The notes under the pieces were generated by a model. The model saw only the letters and a list, made by a program, of their open reading frames with translations, did not search any database and had not been told where the DNA came from. This document shows, piece after piece, positions 18,121 to 27,682 of a stretch of 64,000 nucleotides of DNA (positions within the stretch are counted from its first letter, which is position 1; each line of letters begins with the position of its first letter). The stretch covers positions 248,001 through 312,000 of the forward strand of contig CAVQEJ010000001.1 of assembly GCA_963711505.1 (NCBI GenBank), written 5' to 3'. A program made the position numbers and the translations under genes. Source of the stretch: JAGWRA01 sp963711505 (GTDB lineage Bacteria; Acidobacteriota; Vicinamibacteria; Vicinamibacterales; CAVVIG01).

Positions 18121-18413
18121 GCTGGCCGCGCCTGTTGCCTCTCTTGTCGCCGAGAGCCCATCGCGTGCAGGCGACCGTCCCTCCCGTCCTCCGCCGGCCA
18201 CGCACCGTCACGTCGTCAGGACACCCGGGGTTGGCCGTCGAGTGCATTCCCGCCCTGTTTTCTGCTTTTCGCCACGGTACAACTTTTGATGAAGGGGAGG
18301 CGGGGCGCGCCAGGGTCAACGGGGTGCCGCCGACTACAGGCAGGCGCTGGCGTCGGCCATCCTCGTTTCACTGGGCGTGTGATCCGGGCGCGACCCCTCT
18401 CTCTCCTCGATCC

Positions 18414-18503
18414 TTGTAGGCGATGGGCGATGGGCGGCAGGCGATAGAGAGCCGACCGCCGATCGCCTCCATCGCCGATCGCCCACCGCCTATCGCCTAC
18501 ACT
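18414..18503. repeat. heptad element with two inverted arms (GGCGATG class)
   Basis: The left arm has TAGGCGA, TGGGCGA, TGGGCGG, CAGGCGA (18418-18447). The right arm is its inverse (about 18465-18502, ending GCCTATCGCCTACA). It sits between convergent genes just before the glutamine synthetase stop. The rest of the 18078-18515 gap (438 bp) contains no gene I can support. Confidence 0.65.
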
Positions 18504-18515
18504 TCCCCCTCAGCG

Positions 18516-19874
18516 TCAGTACAGACTGAGGTACCGATTCACCTCCCACGGCGAGACCTGCTTGATGTAGTCGTGCCACTCCTCGCGCTTGGCCTCGAGG
18601 AAGTGGTTGAAGATGTGCTCGCCGAGCGTCTCCCGCACCAGGTCGTCCTTCTCCAGCTCATCCAGCGCGTCGCTCAGGTTGCCGGGCAGCTCGTCGATCC
18701 GCAGGTGCCGCCGCTCGCGGTGGCTCATGGTGTAGATGTTCTTGTTGACCGGCGGGCCCGGGTCGATCTGGCGCTCGATGCCGTCGAGGCCGGCGCGCAG
18801 CATGACGGCCAGCGCCAGGTACGGATTGCACGAGGGGTCGGGCATGCGCAGCTCGATCCGGGTTGCCTCGCCGCGGGCCGCCGGCACCCGGATCAGCGGG
18901 CTCCGGTTCTTCTCCGACCAGGCGATGTTCGTCGGGGCCTCGTAGCCCGGCACGAGTCGCTTGTAGGAGTTCACCAGCGGATTGGTGACGGCGCAGAACC
19001 CCTTGGCGTGGCGCAGCAGGCCGCCGATGTAGTGGAGGCAGACGTCGCTGAGTTGTCCGGGGCCGTCCTCGTCGTAGAAGCGGTTGCGGCCGTTGGTGAG
19101 CAGCGACTGGTGCGTGTGCATCCCCGAGCCGTTGATGCCGTAGATCGGCTTCGGCATGAAGGTCGCGTGCAGGCCGTTGCGGATCGCGACGTTCTTCACG
19201 ACGAACCGGAACGTGCTGACGTTGTCGGCCGTCGTCAGCGCGTCGTCGTACCGGAAGTCGATCTCGTGCTGGCCGGCCGCCACTTCGTGATGGGCCGCCT
19301 CGACGTAGAAGCCCATGGCCTCGAGCGCCAGGACGATCTCGCGGCGAACGTCCTCGCCGAGATCCACCGGCGTGAGGTCGAAATAGCTGGCCGCATCGTG
19401 TGTCTCGGTCGTCGCCGCGCCGTTGCGCGTCTGGAACAGGAAGAACTCCGCCTCGGGCCCCGCGTTCATCGTGAACCCGAGCCCGGCCGCCTTCGCGATC
19501 GACTTCTTCAGCGTCGAGCGCGGGCAGCCCGCGAACGGCTCGCCGGCCGGCGTGTAGATGTCGCAGATGATCCGCGCCACCTGCTCGCCGGTGCTGTTGG
19601 TCCAGGGGAAGATCCGGAACGTGCCGAGGTCGGGCTTGAGGTACATGTCCGATTCCTCGATCCGGACGAAGCCCTCGATCGACGAGCCGTCGAACATGAT
19701 CTGGCCGTCGAGTGCCTGCTCGAACTGGCGGTCCGGCACCTCGACGTTCTTGATGGTACCGAGGATGTCGGTGAACTGGAGCCGCAGGAACTTCACCTTC
19801 TGGCGCTCGGCCAGTTCCAGGATCTCGCGCTTGCGCGCCTGCGCCGACTCCGTGCCCTTCCTGCCTGTCGCCAT
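18516..19874 (-). CDS. glnA: type I glutamine synthetase
   Basis: A 452-residue ATP-dependent glutamine synthetase assimilating ammonium into glutamate, forming cytosolic dodecamers. The N-terminal beta-grasp part has LRLQFTDILGTIKNVEVP and MFDGSSIEGFVRIEESDM. The catalytic part has NAGPEAEFFLF, the metal-binding EAAHHEVAAGQHEIDF, the ATP/Glu loop NGSGMHTHQSL, TNPLVNSYKRLVPGYEAPTN and the Arg-rich RIELRMPDPSCNPYLAL. The length (about 450) and lack of the long insert fit the GSI-alpha subtype, usually controlled by repressors and not adenylylation. The start MATGRKGTESAQ (19874) matches family length; the frame is open to 19991. Confidence 0.95.
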   Translation of the reverse strand: MATGRKGTESAQARKREILELAERQKVKFLRLQFTDILGTIKNVEVPDRQFEQALDGQIMFDGSSIEGFVRIEESDMYLKPDLGTFRIFPWTNSTGEQVARIICDIYTPAGEPFAGCPRSTLKKSIAKAAGLGFTMNAGPEAEFFLFQTRNGAATTETHDAASYFDLTPVDLGEDVRREIVLALEAMGFYVEAAHHEVAAGQHEIDFRYDDALTTADNVSTFRFVVKNVAIRNGLHATFMPKPIYGINGSGMHTHQSLLTNGRNRFYDEDGPGQLSDVCLHYIGGLLRHAKGFCAVTNPLVNSYKRLVPGYEAPTNIAWSEKNRSPLIRVPAARGEATRIELRMPDPSCNPYLALAVMLRAGLDGIERQIDPGPPVNKNIYTMSHRERRHLRIDELPGNLSDALDELEKDDLVRETLGEHIFNHFLEAKREEWHDYIKQVSPWEVNRYLSLY

Positions 19875-20172
19875 GTCCTGCCCCCGTGCCCCATCTTCCG
19901 GCGTGCTCCGGGGACCGCCGCCCCGGGCCGTCCCGGCGGAGCCGGTACCTCGGAAAAGAAGGACTGCACCGTCAGCATGCAATTCCTGCACGCCTCACCG
20001 GTCAGTTGTGCATCTGAACGCCGATTATACCGTCGGGCTGACCGCCATTCGTGCAGCTCGTGCACGAGCGGGCGATCGGGTCTTCCGCCCGACGGCCCTG
20101 TCCGGAGAGACGTCTGGATCCGACAACCATTCGTGAAGGCCGGTCGTCTGATCGGAGCAGAGGAAAGGCGCC

Positions 20173-21024
20173 ATGAAGCTCTTGCGGTTGTTCGGGGTCC
20201 TGGTCGTTCTGGGGGGGATCGCCCTCATCCTTACCGTCGCACCGGCGCGGCTCGGGCTGGCCGAGGGACGGACGCCCGCGGCGGCGACGCACGTCGAGCA
20301 GGCGGCGATGATGGCGCTGCCCGGCAGCGGCAGCCGGATCGGCGTCTCGGTCCGCAATGTCGATCCCGCCGACCTCAGCCAGCTGAAGCTCCCGTCGGCA
20401 GCCGGAGTCGTCGTCGAAGACCTCACCGCGGGCAGCCCGGCCGCGAAGGCGGGGCTGAAGGCGGGCGACGTGATCGTGGAATTCGACGGAGAGACCGTAC
20501 GCAGCGACCGTCAGTTCGTCCGGCTCGTCGAGGAGAGCGTGAGCGGCCGGCCGGTCAAGGTCGTCATCGTTCGCGACGGCCGGAAGACGACACAACAGGT
20601 GACGCCGGAAGCGGCGTCCGAGCGGTGGTTCGACAGCGAGGCCTTCGCCCGCTCGTTCGACCGGCTGCAGCAGCTCGGCCGGCACCTGCCGATGGACCTG
20701 CGTGCGTTCGGCAGCGAGATGGGCGGCGGCGGGCGTCTCGGCGTCACGGTGGCGGACATGACCCCGGCGCTCGCGAAGTTCTTCGGGGCTCCCGGGGGTG
20801 TGCTGGTGACGGGCATCGAGCCCGACTCGCCGGCCGTCGCGGCGAAACTGGCGGTCGGCGACGTCATCACCACGGTCGGCGGTCACGAGGTGAACGGGCA
20901 ATGGGAGCTGGCGCGGCGGCTCGAAACTGTCGGGGCCGGCGACCTGTCAGTCGAAATCGTCCGGGATCACAAGGTGAGCACCGTGACGGTGGAGATCAAG
21001 GCGCGTCACTCGAAAAGAGAATAG
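20173..21024 (+). CDS. periplasmic double-PDZ protein, no protease domain
   Basis: A 283-residue exported protein. A signal or anchor segment (about 1-30, LRLFGVLVVLGGIALILTV) is followed by PDZ 1 (about 52-137: GVVVEDLTAGSPAAKAGLKA, GDVIVEFDGETVRS) and PDZ 2 (about 175-280: RLGVTVADMTPALAKFFGA, GVLVTGIEPDSPAVAAKLAV, GDVITTVGGHEV). The layout resembles the PDZ part of DegP/HtrA, but there is no trypsin-like domain and no HDS triad. It probably binds exposed protein C-termini as a chaperone or scaffold. The start at 20173 follows GAGGAAAGG. It is divergent from glnA across about 300 bp with no other gene seen. Confidence 0.88.
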   Translation: MKLLRLFGVLVVLGGIALILTVAPARLGLAEGRTPAAATHVEQAAMMALPGSGSRIGVSVRNVDPADLSQLKLPSAAGVVVEDLTAGSPAAKAGLKAGDVIVEFDGETVRSDRQFVRLVEESVSGRPVKVVIVRDGRKTTQQVTPEAASERWFDSEAFARSFDRLQQLGRHLPMDLRAFGSEMGGGGRLGVTVADMTPALAKFFGAPGGVLVTGIEPDSPAVAAKLAVGDVITTVGGHEVNGQWELARRLETVGAGDLSVEIVRDHKVSTVTVEIKARHSKRE

Positions 21025-21071
21025 CGGAGGACGTGCGCCGCAGGACGCAGAACGAAGCCGACTACGCCGGA

Positions 21072-21827
21072 TTACGACGCGTTCGTGGCGCGCCCCGCAA
21101 TGACGGCGGACCAGTGATGGGTATCGCGGGCGGCCTGGAAGCCGTGAGTCTTCAGCAGGGCGATGAGCCGCTCGAGGAACGGCTCGTCATCGTGCACCTC
21201 CACGGCCATTGACTTCACGGCCGGCAGCCAGGCCAGATCCCCCTCGAACAGCGCCCGTTCCCCGCCTTCGATATCGATCTTCAGGAAGTCGACCGTCGAG
21301 ATGCCGCTTCGCTCGAGCAGGGACGGCATCGACAACGCGGCCACGGTCCGGTCGCCTTCATCGTGGATGTGGTAGCCCCAGGCTTCCTTCCCGGCATACC
21401 GCACCGCGCCATCCCGGGGTGCGATGGCCGCGTGAACAAGGGTGGCGCTGCCGGAAATCGCCGCGGTGTTGATCCGCGCCAGACGCACGTTCTCTTCGTC
21501 GAGCTCCACGCCGACAAGGCGGGCTCCGGCGTAGAGAGAGGCGTAGTGCACCATCGTGCAGCCGATATTGGCTCCGAGATCGACGATGACAGGGGCCGGC
21601 GGCATGGGAACCGGTGGCAGGTGATACAGACCAACGAAGGTATCGAAAATCACCGGGACGTCGCTGCTGTGCACGCGACATTGAAACCGATATGGTGTTC
21701 CAGCCGGCAGCGCGGTGACTTCCGCACCGACCGGAAACATGCGCTGGAGCGCGGCGAGCTGGGGCTCGAGCGGCTCGCCGAGCGCGATCTCCACTTCAGG
21801 AAGATGCGTTCGAGCCTCCCCGGTCAT
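21072..21827 (-). CDS. FkbM-family SAM-dependent methyltransferase
   Basis: A 251-residue methyltransferase. Motif I (PVIVDLGANIGCTMVHYASL, about 100-119) binds S-adenosylmethionine and is followed by acidic VGVELDEENVRLARIN. The FkbM hallmark VDFLKIDIEGGE lies at about 186-197, followed by the family end region (SMAVEVHDDE). Members O-methylate sugars or secondary metabolites. The substrate is unknown and no biosynthetic cluster is visible. The ATG at 21827 gives family length; the frame extends upstream into shadow sequence. Confidence 0.85.
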   Translation of the reverse strand: MTGEARTHLPEVEIALGEPLEPQLAALQRMFPVGAEVTALPAGTPYRFQCRVHSSDVPVIFDTFVGLYHLPPVPMPPAPVIVDLGANIGCTMVHYASLYAGARLVGVELDEENVRLARINTAAISGSATLVHAAIAPRDGAVRYAGKEAWGYHIHDEGDRTVAALSMPSLLERSGISTVDFLKIDIEGGERALFEGDLAWLPAVKSMAVEVHDDEPFLERLIALLKTHGFQAARDTHHWSAVIAGRATNAS

Positions 21828-21874
21828 CGACGGCGTGCCTGGCAGGGGGTGCGTTGAGCCAAAGTCGTGGTTCC

Positions 21875-23108
21875 TCAGCGTTCCCCGCCCTCTGCCACGT
21901 CGCCGCCCTCCGACGAGGCGGGCGCGGTGCCGAGGACGCTGCCGAACTGCGACGCGAAGATCGACGCCAGGGAGCGCAGCGCCGGGTTCGATTCCCCGCC
22001 GCCCCGCATCTCCGCAGTGAGCACGCCGGCACAGCCTTCGGGCGACAGCAGCGGGACGGCAATCGCGCCGTTGCCGACCGTGTCGCCGGTTGCGATCTGC
22101 ACCTGCTCGGTGCGGAAGGCGGCGGCCGTCACGTTGTTGGCGTCGCGCGGAATGCTCGCCATCTTCCCGACCATCTGCGGGGAGTAGCCGTGGCTCAGCG
22201 CGGGGCGCAGCTCGGCGCCGCCCTCGGCGGCCGCCCACAGCACGACGCCCGAGGCATCGAGCAGGCTCGCGACCCGCTCCAGCAGCATCGGCAGCCCGCT
22301 CGAGGAATCGAGCCGCGCGATCTCGGCACACAGCGCGGCGGCGCCCTCGAGATCCGGACCGGCCGGCGGACTGACCTTCAGGGCCACCGAGTCGGCGCCG
22401 TCGAGGCGCAGGTTCCGGAAGTCGTCCGAGGGCCTCTCGGTGTCGGACGCGGGCTCATCGGCAGCCGTGGCCAGCGCCAGTCGACCCTGCTCGGTGCCGG
22501 CGGCGCGCGTTGGCTCCACTTCCCCGATTGCCAGCAGCACGAGCACGAAGACACCGGCGAGCGCGGCTCCGCCGACCGCCAGCGCCTGCCGGCGCTGGAC
22601 CGAGGCCACGACCTGATCCCGGCCGGCCAGTTCCTGGTTGCGCGCGATATCGACCTGACGGGAGAGGTTGGCGGCCGCCTGTTCGCCCTCGCTGAAGATC
22701 GTGTCCGAGGCCATCAGCAGGTCGCCGATGTGCAGCGCCTTCTGGACGCGGGCGTCCATGTCGGCGAGCTGGGCGGCGAAGGTGACGGCCGACTGCAGCG
22801 ACGAGATGGCATCGGGCGCCGTGGCGGTCCGCTGCAGCGTGGCCAGGCCGTCGTGCATCGAGGCGAGCGTCCGCGCGACGTACCTGGCTCCAGAAGTCGT
22901 CGCCCTGGCCCGGCGCGACGTAGGCGCGCTGGCCGGCCTTCAGCGCCGCGGTCTGCACGAGCACGTCCTGTGCCTGATGATCGAACGCGCGCTCCGATGC
23001 CTCGACGCGGCGCATCTCGCGATCCGTCCGCACGGCGTACCAGCCGGCTGCGACGCTCGCCAGGAGGGCTGCGACGACCAGCCCGATCCGGACGCTGCGA
23101 TGTCTCAT
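21875..23108 (-). CDS. two-helix membrane protein with helical sensor region and GAF domain; one apparent +1 break
   Basis: 410 residues after correction. TM1 lies near the N-terminus (VRIGLVVAALLASVAAGWYA, about 6-25). A helical periplasmic region of the CHASE3 type follows (about 30-175), then TM2 (AVGGAALAGVFVLVLLAIG) and a cytoplasmic GAF domain in the last 160 residues (LLDASGVVLWAAAEGGAELR, GAIAVPLLSPEGCAGVLTAE). No kinase, GGDEF or methyl-accepting module follows, so its output is unclear. The two parts are in different frames. Removing one C at 22883-22884 (one G of CAGGTAC on the coding strand) gives WSQYVARTLASMHDGLATLQ and joins them. It starts at ATG 23108. Confidence 0.72.
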
Positions 23109-23175
23109 GTGGCTCTCTGTTGGGAAGTAACGTCGCTACTATAGCACCCGCGGCCCGCGCCTGGCCGGGCCGCGC

Positions 23176-23511
23176 TCAGCGCCGCTCGAACAACTCGCCG
23201 AACAGCTCGAGCAGCTTGTCCTTCGCGCCCTCGAGCGCCCGCCGGCCCTGGGCCGTCGTGCGGTACAGCCGCCGGCGCTGCCGGCCGGCCTGGCGCGTGG
23301 TCGAGCGCAGGTACCCCTTGCGCTCGAGCCCGTGCAGCAGCGGGTAGAGCGTGCCCGCGCTCAGCCGGTAGCCGTGCCGGCCGAGCTCTTCCATGATGCC
23401 GAGGCCGAAGATCGGCTCCTCGGAGGCGTGATACAGGATGTGCATGCGGATCAGGCCCGAATAGAGATCCTGATCGTCGGCGCGGTTCGATCGGCTGGCA
23501 GGCTGTGTCAT
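23176..23511 (-). CDS. PadR-family transcriptional regulator
   Basis: A 111-residue winged-helix repressor of the short PadR type. The HTH region has GLIRMHILYHASEEPIFGLG, IMEELGRHGYRLSAGTLYPL and LHGLERKGYL, and the wing has RRRLYRTTAQGRRAL. The C-terminus is one dimerisation helix. PadR proteins often regulate neighbouring transporters. Here the nearest minus-strand neighbours are the GAF membrane protein (downstream) and DsbD (transcribed toward it). It starts at ATG 23511. The region 23512-23689 has no gene. Confidence 0.9.
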   Translation of the reverse strand: MTQPASRSNRADDQDLYSGLIRMHILYHASEEPIFGLGIMEELGRHGYRLSAGTLYPLLHGLERKGYLRSTTRQAGRQRRRLYRTTAQGRRALEGAKDKLLELFGELFERR

Positions 23512-23689
23512 GGACGAGGTGGGCCGATGCGCGCCCGCGGGCGCCGGGGCTGCCTCGATTATATGCCGGCTGCCGCGCGCGGTCCGACGCCACGGCGTGT
23601 GCCGCCTCGACAGCGCGCCGCGGCGTCGCGTTGGTCGCTGTCGTGAATCGATATCGTGCGGCGGCAGGGTCTGACGCGGGAGGGTTCGC

Positions 23690-25462
23690 CTAGCGTTCAG
23701 CGCCCGTCGCCTCGCCCTTGGGACGGAGAATGACGTACGTCGGCAGTCCCACCGCGTTGAAGCGCTGCATGATCGCTTTCGCCGGTTCCTCGTCGGGCTG
23801 CTCGGCCTGGAACTTGATCTTCACGAAGCCGGCGAGCGCCGCCTTCACGTCGGGATTCTCGAGCGTCGTCCGATCCATGGTGAGGCAGTTCTTGCACCAG
23901 GTCGCCCAGAAGTCGATGAGCACCGGCTTGTGTTCGCGCTCCGCGGTCGCCAGCCCCTCGTCGAGCGACGCGTACCAGCCTTCCTTCAACTGCTGCTGCA
24001 CGCTCGAGGTGACCTCGGTCGGATCGACCCACCGGTTCGCGAACAGCCCGTACGTCTCGTAGCCGTAATACGCCGCGATCAGCAGGATGAGGACGCCGAA
24101 CGCCTGCTCGACCCGCACCATCCAGGCGCCGGGCTTCGGCAGCGCCGCGATGCCCGCGCCGGCAATCGGCCACGGCACGGCCATGCCGACGCCGAGCAGG
24201 AACGGCAGCGCGAGCGCGATGGTCGTGCCCGCGGCGTAGAGTCTGCTCGAGAAGAGCACGACCTGGATGACCACCGGCGCGACGCAGGCGCCGGCCAGCA
24301 GGGCGGCCACGGCGCCCATGCTGAAGGCGAGGACGAAGGTGCCGCGGCCCGCCTTCGGGTTGAAGCGACTGGAGAAGCGGGAGAAATCGATCGCAAAGAC
24401 GTCGAACATCGCCAGGCCGAGCAGCACGAAGAGCACCGTGATCGCCAGGTTGAACCATGGCGAGGCGTTGATCGTGCCGAACGTGCCGGCCGTCAGGATG
24501 ACGACGAGGCCCAGCACACCGTAGACGATCGCCATCGCGGCGCCATACACCCCACCGAGCAGGAATCCGCGCATCCGGGAACCGGACTGCGCCCCGGCGC
24601 CGATGATGGCGAGATTGATCGGGATCATCGGCAGGACGCACGGCGTCAGGTTCAAGGCGAGGCCGCCCAAGAAGACGATGAGCAGGATCGTCAGGACGCC
24701 CCGCCCCTCGAACATCCCGTGGGGCTTCACGCCGCTCTCGGCATCGTGGATGAATTTGAGGAAATCGGCGCTGCCCAGGTAGCCGCCCGACGTGCCGAGC
24801 ACGGTGAAGCCGTCCAGCTGCGCCAGCGCGCGCTCTGTCGTGCCGCCGGCCCCTCCCGTCGCCGCGGGCGTCGAGCCGGCCGGCGCGGCGGCCGGGGCCT
24901 GCGGCGCCGCTTCGCCGTGTCCGAATGCGATACCGCCGAAGACGTCTGCGTGGCCGGTGGTCACCGGCGCGCCGGCCGCCACGACGTGCAGCGTCCACTC
25001 GGTGGCGGCGGTCGTCGGGATGTAGCACATCGTCGCGTCGCAGGCCTGGTACCGGAGCGTCGCCGGAACGACGAGGTCGCCGGGCTTCGTGCCGGCGGCC
25101 ACGGTGAGCCGGACGCCGATGACGAAGTTCTGTTCGAAGACGGCCAGGGGCTGATCGAGTCCCTGCTGCGCGAGATCCATGGCCGGCGGGAAGACGATCT
25201 CATCCACCGTGACGCCGGCAGGCGGCGTGACGGTGAGCACGGTCGGAATCAGCGACGGGTCGCGCGGCTTGTTCGACTGGACGTGGAGGCCGTCGGGCAG
25301 CTTCACCTCGAGCGCCGCGCGGACGGTCGTCCCGGGATGGACGCCGCTGGCTTCGACGAGAGGCGTGAGGTCGGCCTTGATGCCGCGCAGCTGGGCGTGG
25401 AGGCCGACGGCCGCTGCAAGGCTGGCCGCCAGAACGAGGAGTGAGACCCGGGCTGTGCGCAT
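23690..25462 (-). CDS. dsbD: thiol:disulfide interchange protein DsbD
   Basis: A 590-residue membrane protein passing reducing power from cytosolic thioredoxin to the periplasm. After a signal peptide (about 1-22) comes the periplasmic alpha domain with its redox Cys pair (RYQACDATMCYIP). An eight-helix CcdA/DsbD core (about 240-480) has NLTPCVLPMIPINL and LLAGACVAPVVIQV, the two transmembrane cysteines. The C-terminal thioredoxin domain has DFWATWCKNCLTMDR (CxxC). All three cysteine pairs are present. The start MRTARVSLLVL (25462) is chosen for the signal peptide. Confidence 0.93.
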   Translation of the reverse strand: MRTARVSLLVLAASLAAAVGLHAQLRGIKADLTPLVEASGVHPGTTVRAALEVKLPDGLHVQSNKPRDPSLIPTVLTVTPPAGVTVDEIVFPPAMDLAQQGLDQPLAVFEQNFVIGVRLTVAAGTKPGDLVVPATLRYQACDATMCYIPTTAATEWTLHVVAAGAPVTTGHADVFGGIAFGHGEAAPQAPAAAPAGSTPAATGGAGGTTERALAQLDGFTVLGTSGGYLGSADFLKFIHDAESGVKPHGMFEGRGVLTILLIVFLGGLALNLTPCVLPMIPINLAIIGAGAQSGSRMRGFLLGGVYGAAMAIVYGVLGLVVILTAGTFGTINASPWFNLAITVLFVLLGLAMFDVFAIDFSRFSSRFNPKAGRGTFVLAFSMGAVAALLAGACVAPVVIQVVLFSSRLYAAGTTIALALPFLLGVGMAVPWPIAGAGIAALPKPGAWMVRVEQAFGVLILLIAAYYGYETYGLFANRWVDPTEVTSSVQQQLKEGWYASLDEGLATAEREHKPVLIDFWATWCKNCLTMDRTTLENPDVKAALAGFVKIKFQAEQPDEEPAKAIMQRFNAVGLPTYVILRPKGEATGAER

Positions 25463-25528
25463 GTGGGTTGGCGGCGCGGGACGCCACCGGCGTCCCACGC
25501 ATGGCGCAGGTCCGGGGCCCGCGCGAGT

Positions 25529-27331
25529 CTACTTCACTTCCTTCAGGGGAATCGCCCCCGGCGGCTTCGGCAGCGCCACGGGGTCGACGTTCCCCTTCAC
25601 GGGCGGCAGGTCCTGGAACATCGCGTCCCACTTCCAGCGCTCGGAGGGGTTCGATGCCTGCAGCCAGGTCCGGTTCGCGACCGGCCGGCCGAAGGCCAGC
25701 TCGGCCAGGCCGGCGTACGCCGGGTTCGCCGACAGCACGCGGGCGATCTCGGCCCGGACGGCCGCCGAGCTGTCGAACCCGAGCGCGACGCCGAAGGCGT
25801 CGGCCACGTTCACCAGAATGTGCCAGTCCTCGCGGGCCTCGCCCGGCAGCGGAATCACCCGCGCCGCCGCCTGCACGCGGCCCTGGTCATTCGTGTAGGA
25901 CGCGTCCTTCTCGATCGAGGATGCACCCGGCAGCACGAAATCGGCCGCCTTCGCCAGATCGGTCATCAGCACGCCCTCGACGATGAGCAGCGGCAGACGT
26001 CCCTGCTGGCGCGCTTCGATGATCCACTGCGTGTCGCCCAGCGAGCCGTCCGGACCCGGATCGAAGACGTAGAGCGCCGTGACGCGCCCGGCCTCGATGT
26101 CGGCCTTGAGGGCCGAGAGGTCCGGCTCGCCATCGTTGCCGGTCCCGACGTTCAGGCCGAGGTCGCGCGCGCCGTTGACGTTCGGCGCATCGACGGCCGG
26201 CACCTTGAACTTCGAGTCCGCCGGCTGTACCTTCTCGCGCCGCCGCCAGCCCACGGCGATCCGCTGCGGGGCCTCGTCGCCCGCGAGCCCCTGAGCGAGG
26301 CGGCCGAACAGCAGCAGTTCCTCGTTCGACGCGTGGGCCGACAGCAGGAAGCGGAGGCCGGCGCGCGTGTCGGGCGCGGCGAAGGCCTGGCGCAGGCGGG
26401 CGGTCAGGTCGTGCCAGCCCACCGGCTGCTGCGTGCCGGCGCCGTCGCGGATGAGCGGCCGGCGCAGCCGCTGCTCGCTCTCGATCCAGTGGTAGTCGAA
26501 GCGGCCGATGTCGCACATCCAGTAGCCGTTCACGTCGGGGTTGTAGCGCGGCGTGAAGCGCGCCAGCCGCCCGCCCTTCGCCCATTCCGGCTTCGCCTTG
26601 ATCCAGGCGGTGACGCTGCAGCCCTTCGAGCACTGCGTGCAGACGGTATCGACCGCCTCCGGGTTGTCCCACGGGCGCGACTTGAACCGGTAGTCCCGCG
26701 TCGTGATCGCGCCGACCGGGCAGACGTCCATCAGGTTGCCCGACAGCAGCGAGTGGACGCCGTCCTCGCGATAGGTGGCGATCTCGCTTCCGTAGCCGCG
26801 GTTCACGATGCCGATCTGCGCGTCGCCGTCGATCTCGCGCATGAAGCGGACGCAGCGGGTGCACATGATGCACCGGTTGCGGTTCAGCATCAGCGTCGGC
26901 CCGAAGTCGACGTCGGCCTTCACGCCCTCGCCGTCGAACGTCCGCCGCGTGAACTCCATGCGGCTCTCGTCGGGTCCGAAGCTGTACGAGAAATCCTGCA
27001 GCGGGCACTCGCCGCCCTTGTCGCACACGGGACAGTCGAGCGGATGGTTGATGAGCAGGAACTCCAGCACGCTCGCGCGCGCCTCGACCACCTCCGGCGT
27101 GCGCGTGTGCACCACCATGCCGTCGGTGCAGACCGTCGAGCACGACGTCTGCAGCTTGCCCATCTTCTCGATCTTCACGATGCAGACGCGGCAGGATCCG
27201 TCGATGCTGATGCCGGGGTGGAAACAGTAGTAGGGGACGGTGACGCCGTGCGCGATGGCGGCCTGCAGGACCGTCTTCCCCTTCTCGACAGTAACTTCCC
27301 GGCCGTCAATCGTGAGCGTTACGGTTTCCAT
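25529..27331 (-). CDS. nuoG: NADH-quinone oxidoreductase subunit G
   Basis: A 600-residue complex I subunit of the NADH-oxidising arm. The N-terminal 2Fe-2S ligands are Cys36, Cys47, Cys50 and Cys64. The His-coordinated 4Fe-4S cluster has His96, Cys100, Cys103 and Cys109 (INHPLDCPVCDKGGEC). The next 4Fe-4S ferredoxin part has NRCIMCTRCVRF and MDVCPVGAI. The molybdopterin-oxidoreductase-like domain begins at VCTQCSKGCSV. It is shorter than the roughly 900-residue enterobacterial form, as in many bacteria. It is the only nuo gene in the window, so the others lie elsewhere. No ribosome-binding site stands out. Confidence 0.93.
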   Translation of the reverse strand: METVTLTIDGREVTVEKGKTVLQAAIAHGVTVPYYCFHPGISIDGSCRVCIVKIEKMGKLQTSCSTVCTDGMVVHTRTPEVVEARASVLEFLLINHPLDCPVCDKGGECPLQDFSYSFGPDESRMEFTRRTFDGEGVKADVDFGPTLMLNRNRCIMCTRCVRFMREIDGDAQIGIVNRGYGSEIATYREDGVHSLLSGNLMDVCPVGAITTRDYRFKSRPWDNPEAVDTVCTQCSKGCSVTAWIKAKPEWAKGGRLARFTPRYNPDVNGYWMCDIGRFDYHWIESEQRLRRPLIRDGAGTQQPVGWHDLTARLRQAFAAPDTRAGLRFLLSAHASNEELLLFGRLAQGLAGDEAPQRIAVGWRRREKVQPADSKFKVPAVDAPNVNGARDLGLNVGTGNDGEPDLSALKADIEAGRVTALYVFDPGPDGSLGDTQWIIEARQQGRLPLLIVEGVLMTDLAKAADFVLPGASSIEKDASYTNDQGRVQAAARVIPLPGEAREDWHILVNVADAFGVALGFDSSAAVRAEIARVLSANPAYAGLAELAFGRPVANRTWLQASNPSERWKWDAMFQDLPPVKGNVDPVALPKPPGAIPLKEVK

Positions 27332-27460
27332 AAGTCATTCACATTGAATGAGATCGACGATCTTTGCGACCGCGGCTCGGGCGCGTGCGCCCGGCCCTCC
27401 CGGCCGCCGGTTTTCAAGCCCCAAATCATATCACGGGGGAAATGCTCATCGGCGGTAGAT

Positions 27461-27582
27461 GGGCAGGCGATGGGCTGTAGGCTGTCGGGCCGAGCGACTG
27501 GGAGGCTAGCGCCGCGCATTCTTCAAGCTCGGGTGGAGGCATTCGGCCCTGCGCCTATAGCCCACGGCCCATCGCCTACACC
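27461..27582. repeat. heptad element with two inverted arms (GGCGATG class)
   Basis: Left arm GGCGATGGGCTGTAGGCTGT (about 27469-27488). The right arm (about 27551-27581) is the inverse, CGCCTATAGCCC then CATCGCCTACA. It lies in the 351-bp gap between the M1 peptidase and nuoG, which has no gene. Confidence 0.6.
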
Positions 27583-27596
27583 GGCGTTCTTCAGGG

Positions 27597-27620
27597 CGGC
27601 TGGGGCCCCACCCCCAGCCG
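27597..27620 (-). terminator. hairpin downstream of the M1 peptidase
   Basis: Perfect arms CGGCTGGGG/CCCCAGCCG with a 6-nt loop, 63 bp after the M1 stop. No T-tract, so an atypical or Rho-assisted terminator. Confidence 0.45.
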
Positions 27621-27682
27621 CGCGCGCTCGGCGGCTCGGCTGCGCCTCGCTGCCCTCCGGCGCCTCGCGCCGGCCGCAGGCG

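Noticed and set aside
21984..21999. GGGTTCGATTCCCC, a tRNA T-loop-like string
   Set aside because: No acceptor stem, anticodon arm or D arm fits around it, and it lies inside the coding frame of the GAF protein.
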